64,000 bases of DNA from Algoriphagus chordae. GTDB taxonomy: Bacteria; Bacteroidota; Bacteroidia; Cytophagales; Cyclobacteriaceae. A program made the position numbers and the translations under genes. The stretch lies in contig NZ_QKZT01000013.1 in assembly GCF_003254055.1 (NCBI RefSeq), positions 89,599 to 153,598 on the forward strand. The letters are read 5' to 3'. The notes beneath the pieces are model-generated. The model did not search any database, was not told the origin of the DNA, and saw only the letters and a program-made list of their open reading frames with translations. Below, one piece after another: positions 19,731 through 26,649 of this stretch (within the stretch, counting starts at the first letter, position 1; each line of letters begins with the position of its first letter).

Positions 19731-19807
19731 GAGTTGTCCTGCTTCTCCAGAAGCTGGACTTGGTAGGTAGATGTTAATTTCCGTTCGTGATGACACGAAC
19801 GGAGGCG
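19731..19807. repeat. 77-bp repeat, copy 2, with CCGTTCGTG hairpin
   Basis: Second copy, 110 bp downstream of copy 1 in direct orientation. The stem (19781-19789 with 19794-19802) is unchanged while the 4-nt loop differs, suggesting that the hairpin rather than the loop is conserved. Confidence 0.85.
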
Positions 19808-20054
19808 AAGTTTTATTGGTTCTCTCTTGACTCCTTTTTCCAGTAGCTGAACATGGATGGTTTAGGTATAAGTTTGATGTTTAGATTTTCAGGGTTGACT
19901 TAGTTAATAAGTGCATTTTATTGAACTCTGAAGAAGCGAAATACCAATATTATTTTCCAAATCCACAATTGGCTTTTTAGGATTATCATAGAAACACTAC
20001 TTTAGGCAATGAGATTGATTTTACCTTAATAATGAAACCTAAAACAAACCTAAA

Positions 20055-20834
20055 ATGAAAGTAAGAAACCTGATTCCACTTGGCTTTATTGCCCTGTGTT
20101 TTTTCATCAGTTCAAATCTGTTTGCTCAAAAAAGAGATTATTACGAACTGAGAACTTATCACATAGAAACAGCAGCGCAAGAAGCAATGATAGATAGTTA
20201 TTTAGAGAAAGCTTTTATTCCGGCTGCTCATAAAAATGGAATTTCCAAAGTAGGCGTTTTTAAGCCTATTGCTTCACAGCCTGATGCAGGGACCAAAGTG
20301 TATGTATTTATCCCTTTCAAATCCATGGATGAGTACCTAGGACTAGAAGGAAAACTGGCAAAAGATCAAACCTATCAGAAAGCTGGAAGTGCATATATTA
20401 ATGCTACTCATGACAATCCGCCTTACAAGAGAATAGAGACATCTATTATGCAGGCGATGACAGGCCAGCCGAAGTTTGCTGAGTCAAAATTGACCAACTC
20501 AAAGAAGGATAGAGTCTATGAATTGCGGAGCTATGAAGCGGCTACGGAGCGTCTTTATAAGCAGAAAGTGAAAATGTTCAACTCAGGGGAAATGGACATT
20601 TTCAAGAAGCTGAATTGCAGCCCGATTTTCTATGGTGAAACAATTGCTGGAGCCAATATGCCGAACCTGATGTACATGACTACGCATGAAAATATGGAAA
20701 CCAGGAATCAGCATTGGGATGAATTTAGAGCAGATCCTGATTGGGCAGGGATGAAAGATCTTCCAGAATATCAGAATACCGTTTCTCGCAACGATACGAG
20801 ATTGCTTTATCCGGCAGAGTATTCAGATTTGTAA
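20055..20834 (+). CDS. Secreted NIPSNAP-family protein with two domains
   Basis: Encodes 259 residues. A signal peptide ends at LFAQ (about residue 24). The mature protein has two related NIPSNAP-type ferredoxin-like domains, each opening with a YELR motif: RDYYELRTYHIETAAQEAMI and, about 120 residues later, RVYELRSYEAATERLYKQKV. In other Bacteroidota such proteins are exported and often lie near sugar or aromatic catabolism genes. No enzymatic residues are known for the family. The gene is monocistronic, ending at a GCCGGC hairpin, and is unrelated in sequence to the toxin-like locus that follows. Confidence 0.88.
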   Translation: MKVRNLIPLGFIALCFFISSNLFAQKRDYYELRTYHIETAAQEAMIDSYLEKAFIPAAHKNGISKVGVFKPIASQPDAGTKVYVFIPFKSMDEYLGLEGKLAKDQTYQKAGSAYINATHDNPPYKRIETSIMQAMTGQPKFAESKLTNSKKDRVYELRSYEAATERLYKQKVKMFNSGEMDIFKKLNCSPIFYGETIAGANMPNLMYMTTHENMETRNQHWDEFRADPDWAGMKDLPEYQNTVSRNDTRLLYPAEYSDL

Positions 20835-20841
20835 GAAATTT

Positions 20842-20867
20842 AAAAGCCGGCGAGAGTCGGTTTTTTT
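20842..20867 (+). terminator. Terminator after the NIPSNAP gene (GCCGGC-GAGA hairpin)
   Basis: Stem AAAAGCCGGC / GTCGGTTTTT with a GAGA loop and T run, 8 bp after the stop. The core AAAGCCGGCGAGAGTCGG is identical to the terminator after the M1 peptidase. Confidence 0.85.
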
Positions 20868-20901
20868 ATGAGAAAGCTATATAATTTGTCTTCAATATGC
20901 C

Positions 20902-20929
20902 AAAAATACCCTGCATAGGGTATTTTTTT
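20902..20929. terminator. Second hairpin terminator ahead of the AHH locus
   Basis: Eleven-pair stem AAAAATACCCT / AGGGTATTTTT around a GCAT loop, followed by T residues. The A/T flanks would work on either strand. It insulates the downstream locus from the NIPSNAP unit. Confidence 0.7.
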
Positions 20930-20941
20930 GAGGTTTTTTAA

Positions 20942-20971
20942 AATTAAGTTTGAAGAAATAAAAACTTAATT
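20942..20971 (+). promoter_or_regulatory. Promoter box within a 10-bp inverted repeat
   Basis: A perfect inverted repeat AATTAAGTTT / AAACTTAATT (20942-20951 and 20962-20971, 10-nt spacer) contains a perfect Bacteroidota -7 box TAAGTTTG at 20945-20952. Transcription would start near 20957, only about 17 nt before the ATG at 20974. The arrangement suits an operator overlapping the promoter. The -33 element is not clear (a TTTG at 20927-20930 is too close). Confidence 0.45.
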
Positions 20972-20973
20972 AT

Positions 20974-21033
20974 ATGAAAACACAACAACACAACAACACA
21001 ACAACACAACAACACAACAACTTAATTTTTTGA
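20974..21033 (+). other. Out-of-phase leader frame running through the 8-bp repeats
   Basis: An ATG at 20974, well placed behind the -7 box, opens a 19-codon frame reading through the repeat tract and ending at TGA 21031-21033. It is out of phase with the large lipoprotein frame. With four or seven repeat units instead of five, the same ATG would read on in frame into the lipoprotein signal peptide. It therefore looks like the genuine start of the gene in a switched-off state. Confidence 0.5.
20981..21020. repeat. Five perfect copies of an 8-bp repeat (CACAACAA)
   Basis: Forty bases consist of exactly five CACAACAA units. Eight is not a multiple of three, so gain or loss of a unit by slipped-strand mispairing shifts the reading frame. 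The tract lies between a good ATG (20974) and the lipoprotein signal sequence, the position expected for a phase-variation switch. Confidence 0.9.
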
Positions 21034-22880
21034 AAGGATTCGTATTCCGCTATCTTATTTTTTCTTTCGCCATTTTTGGGATCTGGGGATGCGAATTGGA
21101 GACTTTTGAGGAGATCGGATCCGAGGAAATTTCAGAGCAAGTTCAAAGCCCTTTTCAAGTCCAGTCTGTAGATAAAAACTCACTCAATTTACTAGGTAAA
21201 AAAATAGGGAAACGGACAGGATTCAATGTGATAGAATCCGCCCAACAACGGGCATTTTCTGATTTTACATTTGATCTTGACGCATCCCTGCTTACCACTG
21301 ATACCTTAAAACGCCGTACGTACACCGTTCCATTTCTTGAAATGGTAGATAGATACAGCACCTTTAACTTAGTAATGGTAGCGGACAGTACGGACAACGT
21401 CCTGGATCAATACGTGCTGCAATACGAATTTGATAGTATTCAATACCATACTTTTCTGGAGACTGAGAATCTACTTTCCTCAGGAGTCACCATCAAACGA
21501 TTTCCTTTTTCCAGTTTTTTTAATGATTCCAATCCAGCTTTTTTGGAAAGATGTCAAGGGATATCTGATGCCAATGGAGATCCTGTCGTGTGTGATCAGA
21601 TTACCATTAATTCAGGTTCTGGGACTGGAGGTGGAGGATCTGGATCCGGAAGTGGAGGAAGTATAACTATATCTCCAGGATCTGGCGGGGGCGGATCAAG
21701 TTGTGGTGCGTCAGTCTCCTATATAAGAATTGTGAATTGTCCAGCATACGATCATCCAGGGAATGCATGTACAAGCCCAGATTCTTATGCTTGGGTAATT
21801 ACAATTTCTTGTAATGTCGCCAATCAAAGAAAAGCGCCTTCACATTCAATGATGGAATGCATGAATTGTGATATAGACGATTTTGGATCACCAGCATTTA
21901 CACCGACGAAAACTTCCAACGCAATCGATCGGGACTTGGGTGGAATTTTAACTGATTACCACCTTCAATACCTAAGCAATAATCCCACGTTTGCAAATAA
22001 CCTTCGAGCAGCAATTTTAGCGGATTCCGAAATTGATGAAAGTGCAGCCTTGTTTACTATCGCTGCTGGGATGAATGGATCGTTTACCGGCAACTTTAAT
22101 TCCAATTTTGGTTTAGCTATTGAAGGGTTGATGACAGAATCAACGGCTGACTTTTCAAATGATATTATTATAAGACTGTTCCAATCCTACTTTGATCTAA
22201 AGTATGCTATGCTAAAGCAAGCAAATCCGAGTTGGACGCCAGCGAAACTGTATTATGAAACTGCCAAAGAGGCTATTCATCTTGCGCTGGATGGTATTGG
22301 ATTGATTGAAGGATTTGGCACTCCTGCTGACCTCCTCAATGCTGGCTTATATTACTTGGAGGGAGACCGATTAAACGGGAATTTAAGTTTGGTCGCAGCT
22401 ACACCTGTTATTGGATTGTTTTCGACTACTGTAAAAGGAGCTCTACGATTAAAAGGTATAATACCTGGGACTACCAGACGGATAACCCAAGTTTGGGCAA
22501 AGAATGGAAACATCATCCTATTTGGTGGAACAAGACTAAGAAAAGCAATGGGCTTGACAGATCCCACAAAACATGCTCATCATATCTTACCTTTAGAGCA
22601 TGTAAAACATCCAGTAATTCAAAAAGCAGCAAAATCAACTAACAACCCTTTTCATATTAATGAGTTAAATAATGGCATTGAAGTTCTGGCTTCGCAAAAT
22701 ACCACTCATCCGGCGTACAATGCTTGGTTTTTAGCAAAATTAGAAAGCTTCAATAGGATAAATCCGAATGCCACGCCAGAACAGGCCTATAATTATATAA
22801 ATCAACAGATTTCTAAGGCACGAACTGCTATTCAAAACTTACCAGCTAACGGAAAAATAAATGATGTAAAATGGGATTAA
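21030..22880 (+). CDS. Surface lipoprotein with C-terminal AHH nuclease domain (polymorphic-toxin-like)
   Basis: Encodes 616 residues from a TTG at 21030, the only start open in the present sequence; the natural start is probably the ATG at 20974, now out of phase. Layout: lipoprotein signal with lipobox GIWGC (cysteine at residue 21), a beta-rich region, a Gly/Ser-rich linker (about 190-225), a Cys-containing segment, a helical pre-toxin-like region around 395-455 (DGIGLIEGFGTPADLLNAGL), and a C-terminal AHH motif (AHHILP, residues 516-521) with downstream N and H residues (NPFHINELNNGIEVL). AHH domains are HNH-like predicted nucleases found as toxin tips of polymorphic toxins. The 10-bp overlap with a candidate immunity gene supports a toxin role. 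Activity and target are inferred from the family only. Confidence 0.8.
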   Translation: MKGFVFRYLIFSFAIFGIWGCELETFEEIGSEEISEQVQSPFQVQSVDKNSLNLLGKKIGKRTGFNVIESAQQRAFSDFTFDLDASLLTTDTLKRRTYTVPFLEMVDRYSTFNLVMVADSTDNVLDQYVLQYEFDSIQYHTFLETENLLSSGVTIKRFPFSSFFNDSNPAFLERCQGISDANGDPVVCDQITINSGSGTGGGGSGSGSGGSITISPGSGGGGSSCGASVSYIRIVNCPAYDHPGNACTSPDSYAWVITISCNVANQRKAPSHSMMECMNCDIDDFGSPAFTPTKTSNAIDRDLGGILTDYHLQYLSNNPTFANNLRAAILADSEIDESAALFTIAAGMNGSFTGNFNSNFGLAIEGLMTESTADFSNDIIIRLFQSYFDLKYAMLKQANPSWTPAKLYYETAKEAIHLALDGIGLIEGFGTPADLLNAGLYYLEGDRLNGNLSLVAATPVIGLFSTTVKGALRLKGIIPGTTRRITQVWAKNGNIILFGGTRLRKAMGLTDPTKHAHHILPLEHVKHPVIQKAAKSTNNPFHINELNNGIEVLASQNTTHPAYNAWFLAKLESFNRINPNATPEQAYNYINQQISKARTAIQNLPANGKINDVKWD

Positions 22881-23581
22881 AATATTATCAACTTCAAATC
22901 ATGAATGTAGCTAGAAGAGAATATGTTCAAGGAGAGCAAAACGTCTTGGGCTACATGGAATATGACGGAAATCCAAGTATTGGGAGTGCACCAGTCCAAA
23001 AAATCACAGCAAGTTCTCGTGTTAAAGATTTTTACACAGCATCATCCGATTTAGGAAGTAGAAAAATCATATCCACAAGAGTCAAAGAATTATTGGATAA
23101 TTTTAGAAATGATAATGTTATTTATTTGAGATGTCCTTTGACTAGAGGATCTGTAATACTAAACGACTTTTGGATTACTGATGTGATAAAATTTGATGAT
23201 CAAGAGGTTGATTTTGAGCGATCTATATTTAAGCTTTGCGAGGGTTGGGTAGAAAAAGAGGTAAATGGTATAGCTACAGAATTTGGACAAAAAATAACTG
23301 ATATATCCTTTCAGAATTTGGAAGAGATGAAAAATTTTGAAGAAAACAAACTCAATTATCTTAGTTATATAATTACCAAGAAATTGGTAATAAAGGAGGG
23401 GTTTTCTTCGCCCTTATTCTTTCTTAAAATTTTTGGGGTTTTTGATTTCATAGTTTGTGAGGAAATTAAAGATGAAATACTAAAACAAAAAATGGACTTG
23501 GGAGTCGAATTCAAACCCTTAGAAATCCCCGATGAAGAATGGTTTGGCTCAAATGGCCTTAGAAAACAATTTTATAAATAA
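22871..23581 (+). CDS. Candidate immunity protein for the AHH toxin
   Basis: Encodes 236 residues with no signal peptide or membrane helix, so it should be cytoplasmic. Its ATG lies inside the last codons of the AHH gene (10-bp overlap), indicating translational coupling. The pattern, an N-terminal YYQLQIM strand, a middle ITDVIKFDDQEVDFERSIF segment, and a late LFFLKIFGVFDFIVCEEIKDE stretch followed by GVEFKPLEIPDEEW, resembles the Imm11/DUF1629 or Imm43 class of polymorphic-toxin immunity proteins, but I cannot decide between them. The AT content is higher than in the neighbouring genes, as is common for such cassettes. Function is inferred from position and this resemblance. Confidence 0.6.
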   Translation: MGLKYYQLQIMNVARREYVQGEQNVLGYMEYDGNPSIGSAPVQKITASSRVKDFYTASSDLGSRKIISTRVKELLDNFRNDNVIYLRCPLTRGSVILNDFWITDVIKFDDQEVDFERSIFKLCEGWVEKEVNGIATEFGQKITDISFQNLEEMKNFEENKLNYLSYIITKKLVIKEGFSSPLFFLKIFGVFDFIVCEEIKDEILKQKMDLGVEFKPLEIPDEEWFGSNGLRKQFYK

Positions 23582-23589
23582 CGTTGAAT

Positions 23590-23622
23590 CCAACCTAGAA
23601 ATAACTCTGGGTTGGTTTTTTT
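23590..23622 (+). terminator. Terminator after the immunity gene
   Basis: Ten-pair stem CCAACCTAGA / TCTGGGTTGG (one G-T pair) followed by seven T residues, 9 bp after the stop. It closes the toxin-immunity unit. Confidence 0.8.
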
Positions 23623-23633
23623 AATCAAGAAAT

Positions 23634-24119
23634 ATGAAAAGTAAACCTTGGCCTACTCTAGAAGAATGGATACAGTCAGATGAGACTCTGTTGGATAAAC
23701 TTGCTGAAATCGAGCAATCCGAATTGTCCGTCGAGGAGCAAGCCAGAGAAGCCCTGGACTTTCTCTGCAAGACTTACCACCTGCCCAAAACCTCACTTGA
23801 TGTGGAAAATCGAGACTGGGAAGACGCAGGAGATTCGTTTTATTTACCAATTTCTATGTTTGAGCAGATTGCCCAGCTTCTCTTCGTTGAGCCTGAAAAT
23901 AATGACCCAAGATATTTGGTGATTAATTCGGCTTATCTAATCAAACACAAACTGGTCATCGATATGTCACAAGAGCTGAGTGAGTATCTTGGTGATGATG
24001 AACTGCAGGGCTTAGGGTACAGGGGAGAGGATATTCTGACAGCTGAATTGGTTCCGGTACGAAAGGGAGAAAGCTGGTCTGAATTGGGATGTAGATTCTT
24101 TATCAAAGAGGTAGGATGA
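23634..24119 (+). CDS. Acidic protein of unknown function
   Basis: Encodes 161 residues, rich in Glu, Asp, Leu and Trp (TLEEWIQSDETLLDKLAEI; RKGESWSELGCRFF). There is no signal peptide, membrane helix or recognisable catalytic motif. It lies just after the terminator of the toxin-immunity unit, on the same strand, with a start 12 bp beyond the T run. Small acidic orphans beside polymorphic toxins are sometimes extra immunity proteins, but nothing in the sequence proves that here. Confidence 0.6.
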   Translation: MKSKPWPTLEEWIQSDETLLDKLAEIEQSELSVEEQAREALDFLCKTYHLPKTSLDVENRDWEDAGDSFYLPISMFEQIAQLLFVEPENNDPRYLVINSAYLIKHKLVIDMSQELSEYLGDDELQGLGYRGEDILTAELVPVRKGESWSELGCRFFIKEVG

Positions 24120-24127
24120 ATTATCCC

Positions 24128-24171
24128 AGAAGACCTTCCAGGTTTTAAAAACCTGGAAGGTCTTCTTTTTT
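24128..24171. terminator. 19-bp-stem palindrome shared by convergent genes
   Basis: A 39-nt near-perfect palindrome (24128-24166) with arms AGAAGACCTTCCAGGTTTT and AAAACCTGGAAGGTCTTCT around a single A, followed by TTTTT. It lies between the stops of two convergent genes and can terminate both. Its core (ACCTTCCAGGTT) belongs to the same palindrome family as the AACCTTCGAGGTT elements near 26.3-26.5 kb. Confidence 0.85.
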
Positions 24172-25294
24172 AACCATTCACCTTCCTTACAATCCCCTCA
24201 AATACCTTGACCCCAGTATCAATTATTTCATCTGGGAAATCATAGGTAGGTTCGTGGAGTTGAGGACAGTTTTCTCCAGCACCTAGTCCGAAAAGATAGG
24301 ATGGACAAGATTGGCTGAAGAGCCCAAAATCCTCCGACCAGCGGAATGGTTCTGGTTTTTCTATTTGCGCCAAACCAAGCTCCTTCATTACTCCTTCAGC
24401 GATTTCGGCAGCTTTAGGATCGTTTTTGGAAACAGCGAAGGATTCTACGAAGCTGATTTCGCAACCAAGCTTCTCTGCTGAAGCAACCCTTTTGACTTCC
24501 TCTATTATCATTTCGATCAAGCTTTCCAGATCAACTTGATCAAAAGCTCGGATGGTTAAGCTTAGACTTCCTTTACCTGCGCTAGTTCCAAACGCCATGC
24601 TACCAATCTCAGCATGAATCACGGTGACCAAAGCAAAGGTTTTGAGTTTCTCAGTAAGATTGGGAAGCGTTTGAAGCATTTGAGCAATAGCTTGGGCAGG
24701 ATTGATTCCAGCATCAGGATGGGCTGCATGCGAAGTTTTTCCAGTTAGGGAAATAGTCAATCCAGTGCTTCCAGCTGCAAATGTTCCTTTTCTGATCACT
24801 ACTCGATGAAGGGGAAACCCAGGGAGATTGTGAAGAGCAAATGCATAATCTGGTTTGATCTGCTCAAATTGCGGATCATCGAGAATTCTCTTTGCACCTT
24901 CACCCGTTTCTTCCGCTGGCTGGAGGAGTAAAACGACTTCTCCAGTTTCAGGTCTTTGCGCAGCAAGTTTCTCTCCCAGTCCGCAGATGATCGTCATATG
25001 CCCATCGTGACCGCAGAGATGAGCCTTGCCAGTAGTTTGGCTTTTATAACTTGGTTCTCCTGTTTCCTGAATTGGCAGAGCATCGAGTTCTGCCCGAAAC
25101 AAACTTCTTTTGCCCGGCTTTTGCCCCTTGAATACGAATGCAAGTCCATTCCCACCAAGATTTTCTATGATGTGATCCGGTTTAAGATTGGCAAAAAAAG
25201 CTAAAATCTTCTCCGCTGTAGTAGTTTCCTCGCCAGCAATTTCGGGGTGTTGATGTAAAAATTGGCGAAGATTGATGAGTTCTGAAATCGGCAT
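24170..25294 (-). CDS. M20-family amidohydrolase (N-acyl-amino-acid type)
   Basis: Encodes 374 residues. The M20D pattern is clear: LRQFLHQHPEIAGEE at the N-terminus, the metal-site motif HLCGHDGHM near residue 92, the glutamates in LLQPAEETGEGA, ALHNLPGFP, SHAAHPDAGINPAQAIA, and a late metal ligand region (GENCPQLHEPTYDFPDE). These cytoplasmic enzymes remove acyl groups from N-acylated amino acids or similar amides using two metal ions. The GGNGLAFVF segment is usual for the hippurate-hydrolase/IAA-amidohydrolase-like branch. The substrate cannot be assigned. It is a single-gene unit sharing a terminator with the convergent gene. Confidence 0.92.
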   Translation of the reverse strand: MPISELINLRQFLHQHPEIAGEETTTAEKILAFFANLKPDHIIENLGGNGLAFVFKGQKPGKRSLFRAELDALPIQETGEPSYKSQTTGKAHLCGHDGHMTIICGLGEKLAAQRPETGEVVLLLQPAEETGEGAKRILDDPQFEQIKPDYAFALHNLPGFPLHRVVIRKGTFAAGSTGLTISLTGKTSHAAHPDAGINPAQAIAQMLQTLPNLTEKLKTFALVTVIHAEIGSMAFGTSAGKGSLSLTIRAFDQVDLESLIEMIIEEVKRVASAEKLGCEISFVESFAVSKNDPKAAEIAEGVMKELGLAQIEKPEPFRWSEDFGLFSQSCPSYLFGLGAGENCPQLHEPTYDFPDEIIDTGVKVFEGIVRKVNG

Positions 25295-25436
25295 TTTTAT
25301 TAATTATTTTCTGAAGGTAAGTTTCTACTGCTCAGTTGGAATCATTTTTGACGAAAAAAATGAGACGTAGATCAGGAACTTTCCAAGATCACTGGCTATT
25401 TTAGGATATCATTTCAACCCTTCAACCATAACTTTT

Positions 25437-25613
25437 ATGAGCGACGTACAAATTCAAAACTACAACGAGCAAATCCAAGCCTTGGAGTCACAAATCACTG
25501 GTGACATGTTTGCAGATATGGAGATTCGCGACAAAATCCACAATTTGAAGATGGAGCGTGATGGGGTGAAACCAACAGATTCCAGCATAGACTGTGTTGG
25601 CTGCGGAAGTTAA
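25437..25613 (+). CDS. 58-residue conserved-looking protein ending in CVGCGS
   Basis: A short frame of 58 codons (ATG 25437, TAA 25611) encodes a mostly helical, charged protein ending in a CxxC pair (DCVGCGS). A well-placed ATG, a full coding-like codon pattern and tight linkage to the next gene (its start lies 11 bp after the stop) support it as real. The terminal CVGC could bind a metal ion or form a disulfide. The N-terminal part (NYNEQIQALESQITGDMF) looks like an amphipathic helix. Function unknown; it may be co-transcribed with the RluE-like pseudouridine synthase. Confidence 0.7.
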   Translation: MSDVQIQNYNEQIQALESQITGDMFADMEIRDKIHNLKMERDGVKPTDSSIDCVGCGS

Positions 25614-25623
25614 TTAACTGACC

Positions 25624-26235
25624 TTGGCTAGATACTTTATTATTTATAAGCCCTTTGGGGTTTTATGTCAATTTTCGGGAGAGGGGCAGACGCTTGCCTC
25701 TCTTTTTGATTTTCCGAAGGAAGTATATCCCGTCGGCAGACTGGATAAGGACTCGGAAGGACTTCTGATCATCACAGATGATAAATCTTTAAATCACCAC
25801 TTACTAAATCCTCGCTTTGGACACCAGCGCACCTATTACGCTCAGGTGGAAGGAATTCCAGAACCAGCTTCTTTGAAAGGCTTGATGCAGGGCGTGATGA
25901 TCAATGTGGAGGGTAGAGATTACAAAACAAAGCCTGCCATCGCCAAAACCTTGGATCCCCTTCCATCACTTCCAGATCGTGATCCACCGATTCGCTATAG
26001 AGCTTCGATTCCCGATACCTGGATTTCACTGACTTTGATAGAGGGGAAAAATCGACAGGTACGGAAGATGACTGCGGCAATCGGACATCCTACGCTGAGG
26101 CTGGTGCGCTGGTCTATGGAAAAATTGACCATTGCTAATTTCAAAGTAGGAGAAGTACAGGAGCTCGATGAACAAACGATTTACCATAAGTTAGGCTTGA
26201 CTGATTTTAAGAAAACGGAAGGAAATAGGAAATAG
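25624..26235 (+). CDS. rluE: 23S rRNA pseudouridine synthase, RluE-like
   Basis: Encodes 203 residues from a TTG start; a stop lies three codons upstream and no early ATG exists, so TTG is required. The protein lacks an S4 domain and matches the RluE/RsuA type: YKPFGVLCQF at the N-terminus, the catalytic-aspartate motif VGRLDKDSEGLLIIT near residue 38, and the C-terminal IEGKNRQVRKMTAAIGHPT motif. It would convert a specific uridine of 23S rRNA to pseudouridine in the cytoplasm. The exact position is inferred from similarity to E. coli RluE. It follows the 58-residue gene by 10 bp. Confidence 0.88.
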   Translation: MARYFIIYKPFGVLCQFSGEGQTLASLFDFPKEVYPVGRLDKDSEGLLIITDDKSLNHHLLNPRFGHQRTYYAQVEGIPEPASLKGLMQGVMINVEGRDYKTKPAIAKTLDPLPSLPDRDPPIRYRASIPDTWISLTLIEGKNRQVRKMTAAIGHPTLRLVRWSMEKLTIANFKVGEVQELDEQTIYHKLGLTDFKKTEGNRK

Positions 26236-26245
26236 AATAAATGAT

Positions 26246-26313
26246 TTTCTCGCGGCGACGCAGCGACGCGGTGTTCTATAACCTTTGAGGTCTTTTTTTT
26301 GACCTCGAAGGTT
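26246..26313. repeat. Left arm of an inverted composite repeat with T8-loop hairpin
   Basis: A GC-rich tract (CTCGCGGCGACGCAGCGACG) is followed by a 13-pair hairpin AACCTTTGAGGTC / GACCTCGAAGGTT (26280-26292 with 26301-26313, one G-T pair) with a loop of eight T. The order GC tract then AACCTTTGAGG recurs in reverse complement at 26463-26499. Confidence 0.75.
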
Positions 26314-26442
26314 TAATTGGTTTCTTGGGAAAAGCTAGAGTAAGGAGAGAAGCGAAGAGCTAATTCTAAAGGAAGAAATGCAGCCTGATTTCTTTATTAC
26401 AACTTACGAATGTTGCGCCTTAGCGGGAGACCTCACAGGCAA

Positions 26443-26499
26443 AACCTTCGAGGTTTCGAAAACCTCAAAGGTTACCTAACGCCGCGCCGCCGCGAGAGA
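26443..26499. repeat. Right arm of the inverted composite repeat with hairpin
   Basis: A hairpin AACCTTCGAGGTTT / AAACCTCAAAGGTT (26443-26456 with 26460-26473, one mismatch) is followed by GCCGCGCCGCCGCGAGAGA. The stretch 26463-26499 is the approximate reverse complement of the left arm (GC tract plus AACCTTTGAGG). Confidence 0.75.
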
Positions 26500-26649
26500 C
26501 AAATTGCAGCCACGAGAAATAACCTTCTTAAAAAATCATAAAATCCCTTTAATCGTGAGGCATTACCGCTTCTAAGATTTAAGATTGTCCTTTGGGACAA
26601 AAACCTCTATTTTAGTCTCCAGAAAATAGCACTCAAAGATTCAAATTCC

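Larger units (their letters stand above)
19561..20054. other. Repeat-bearing intergenic region (about 490 bp)
   Basis: Holds a fragment of a dispersed repeat (ACCACAGAGTACACTGAG-like, 19569-19604), then two 77-bp direct repeats (19621-19697 and 19731-19807). The remaining sequence to the NIPSNAP gene is AT-rich with no gene that I can support. Confidence 0.6.
26236..26649. other. Palindrome-rich intergenic block (414 bp)
   Basis: Contains two AACCTTYGAGGTT-type hairpins and GC-rich CGCGGCG tracts at both edges arranged as inverted copies (see the repeat entries). No gene is supported. The last 130 bp before the moxR start are plain AT-rich sequence. Confidence 0.7.

Noticed and set aside
20981..21020. 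8-bp tandem units as a CRISPR array
   Set aside because: Units are contiguous with no spacers and far too short.
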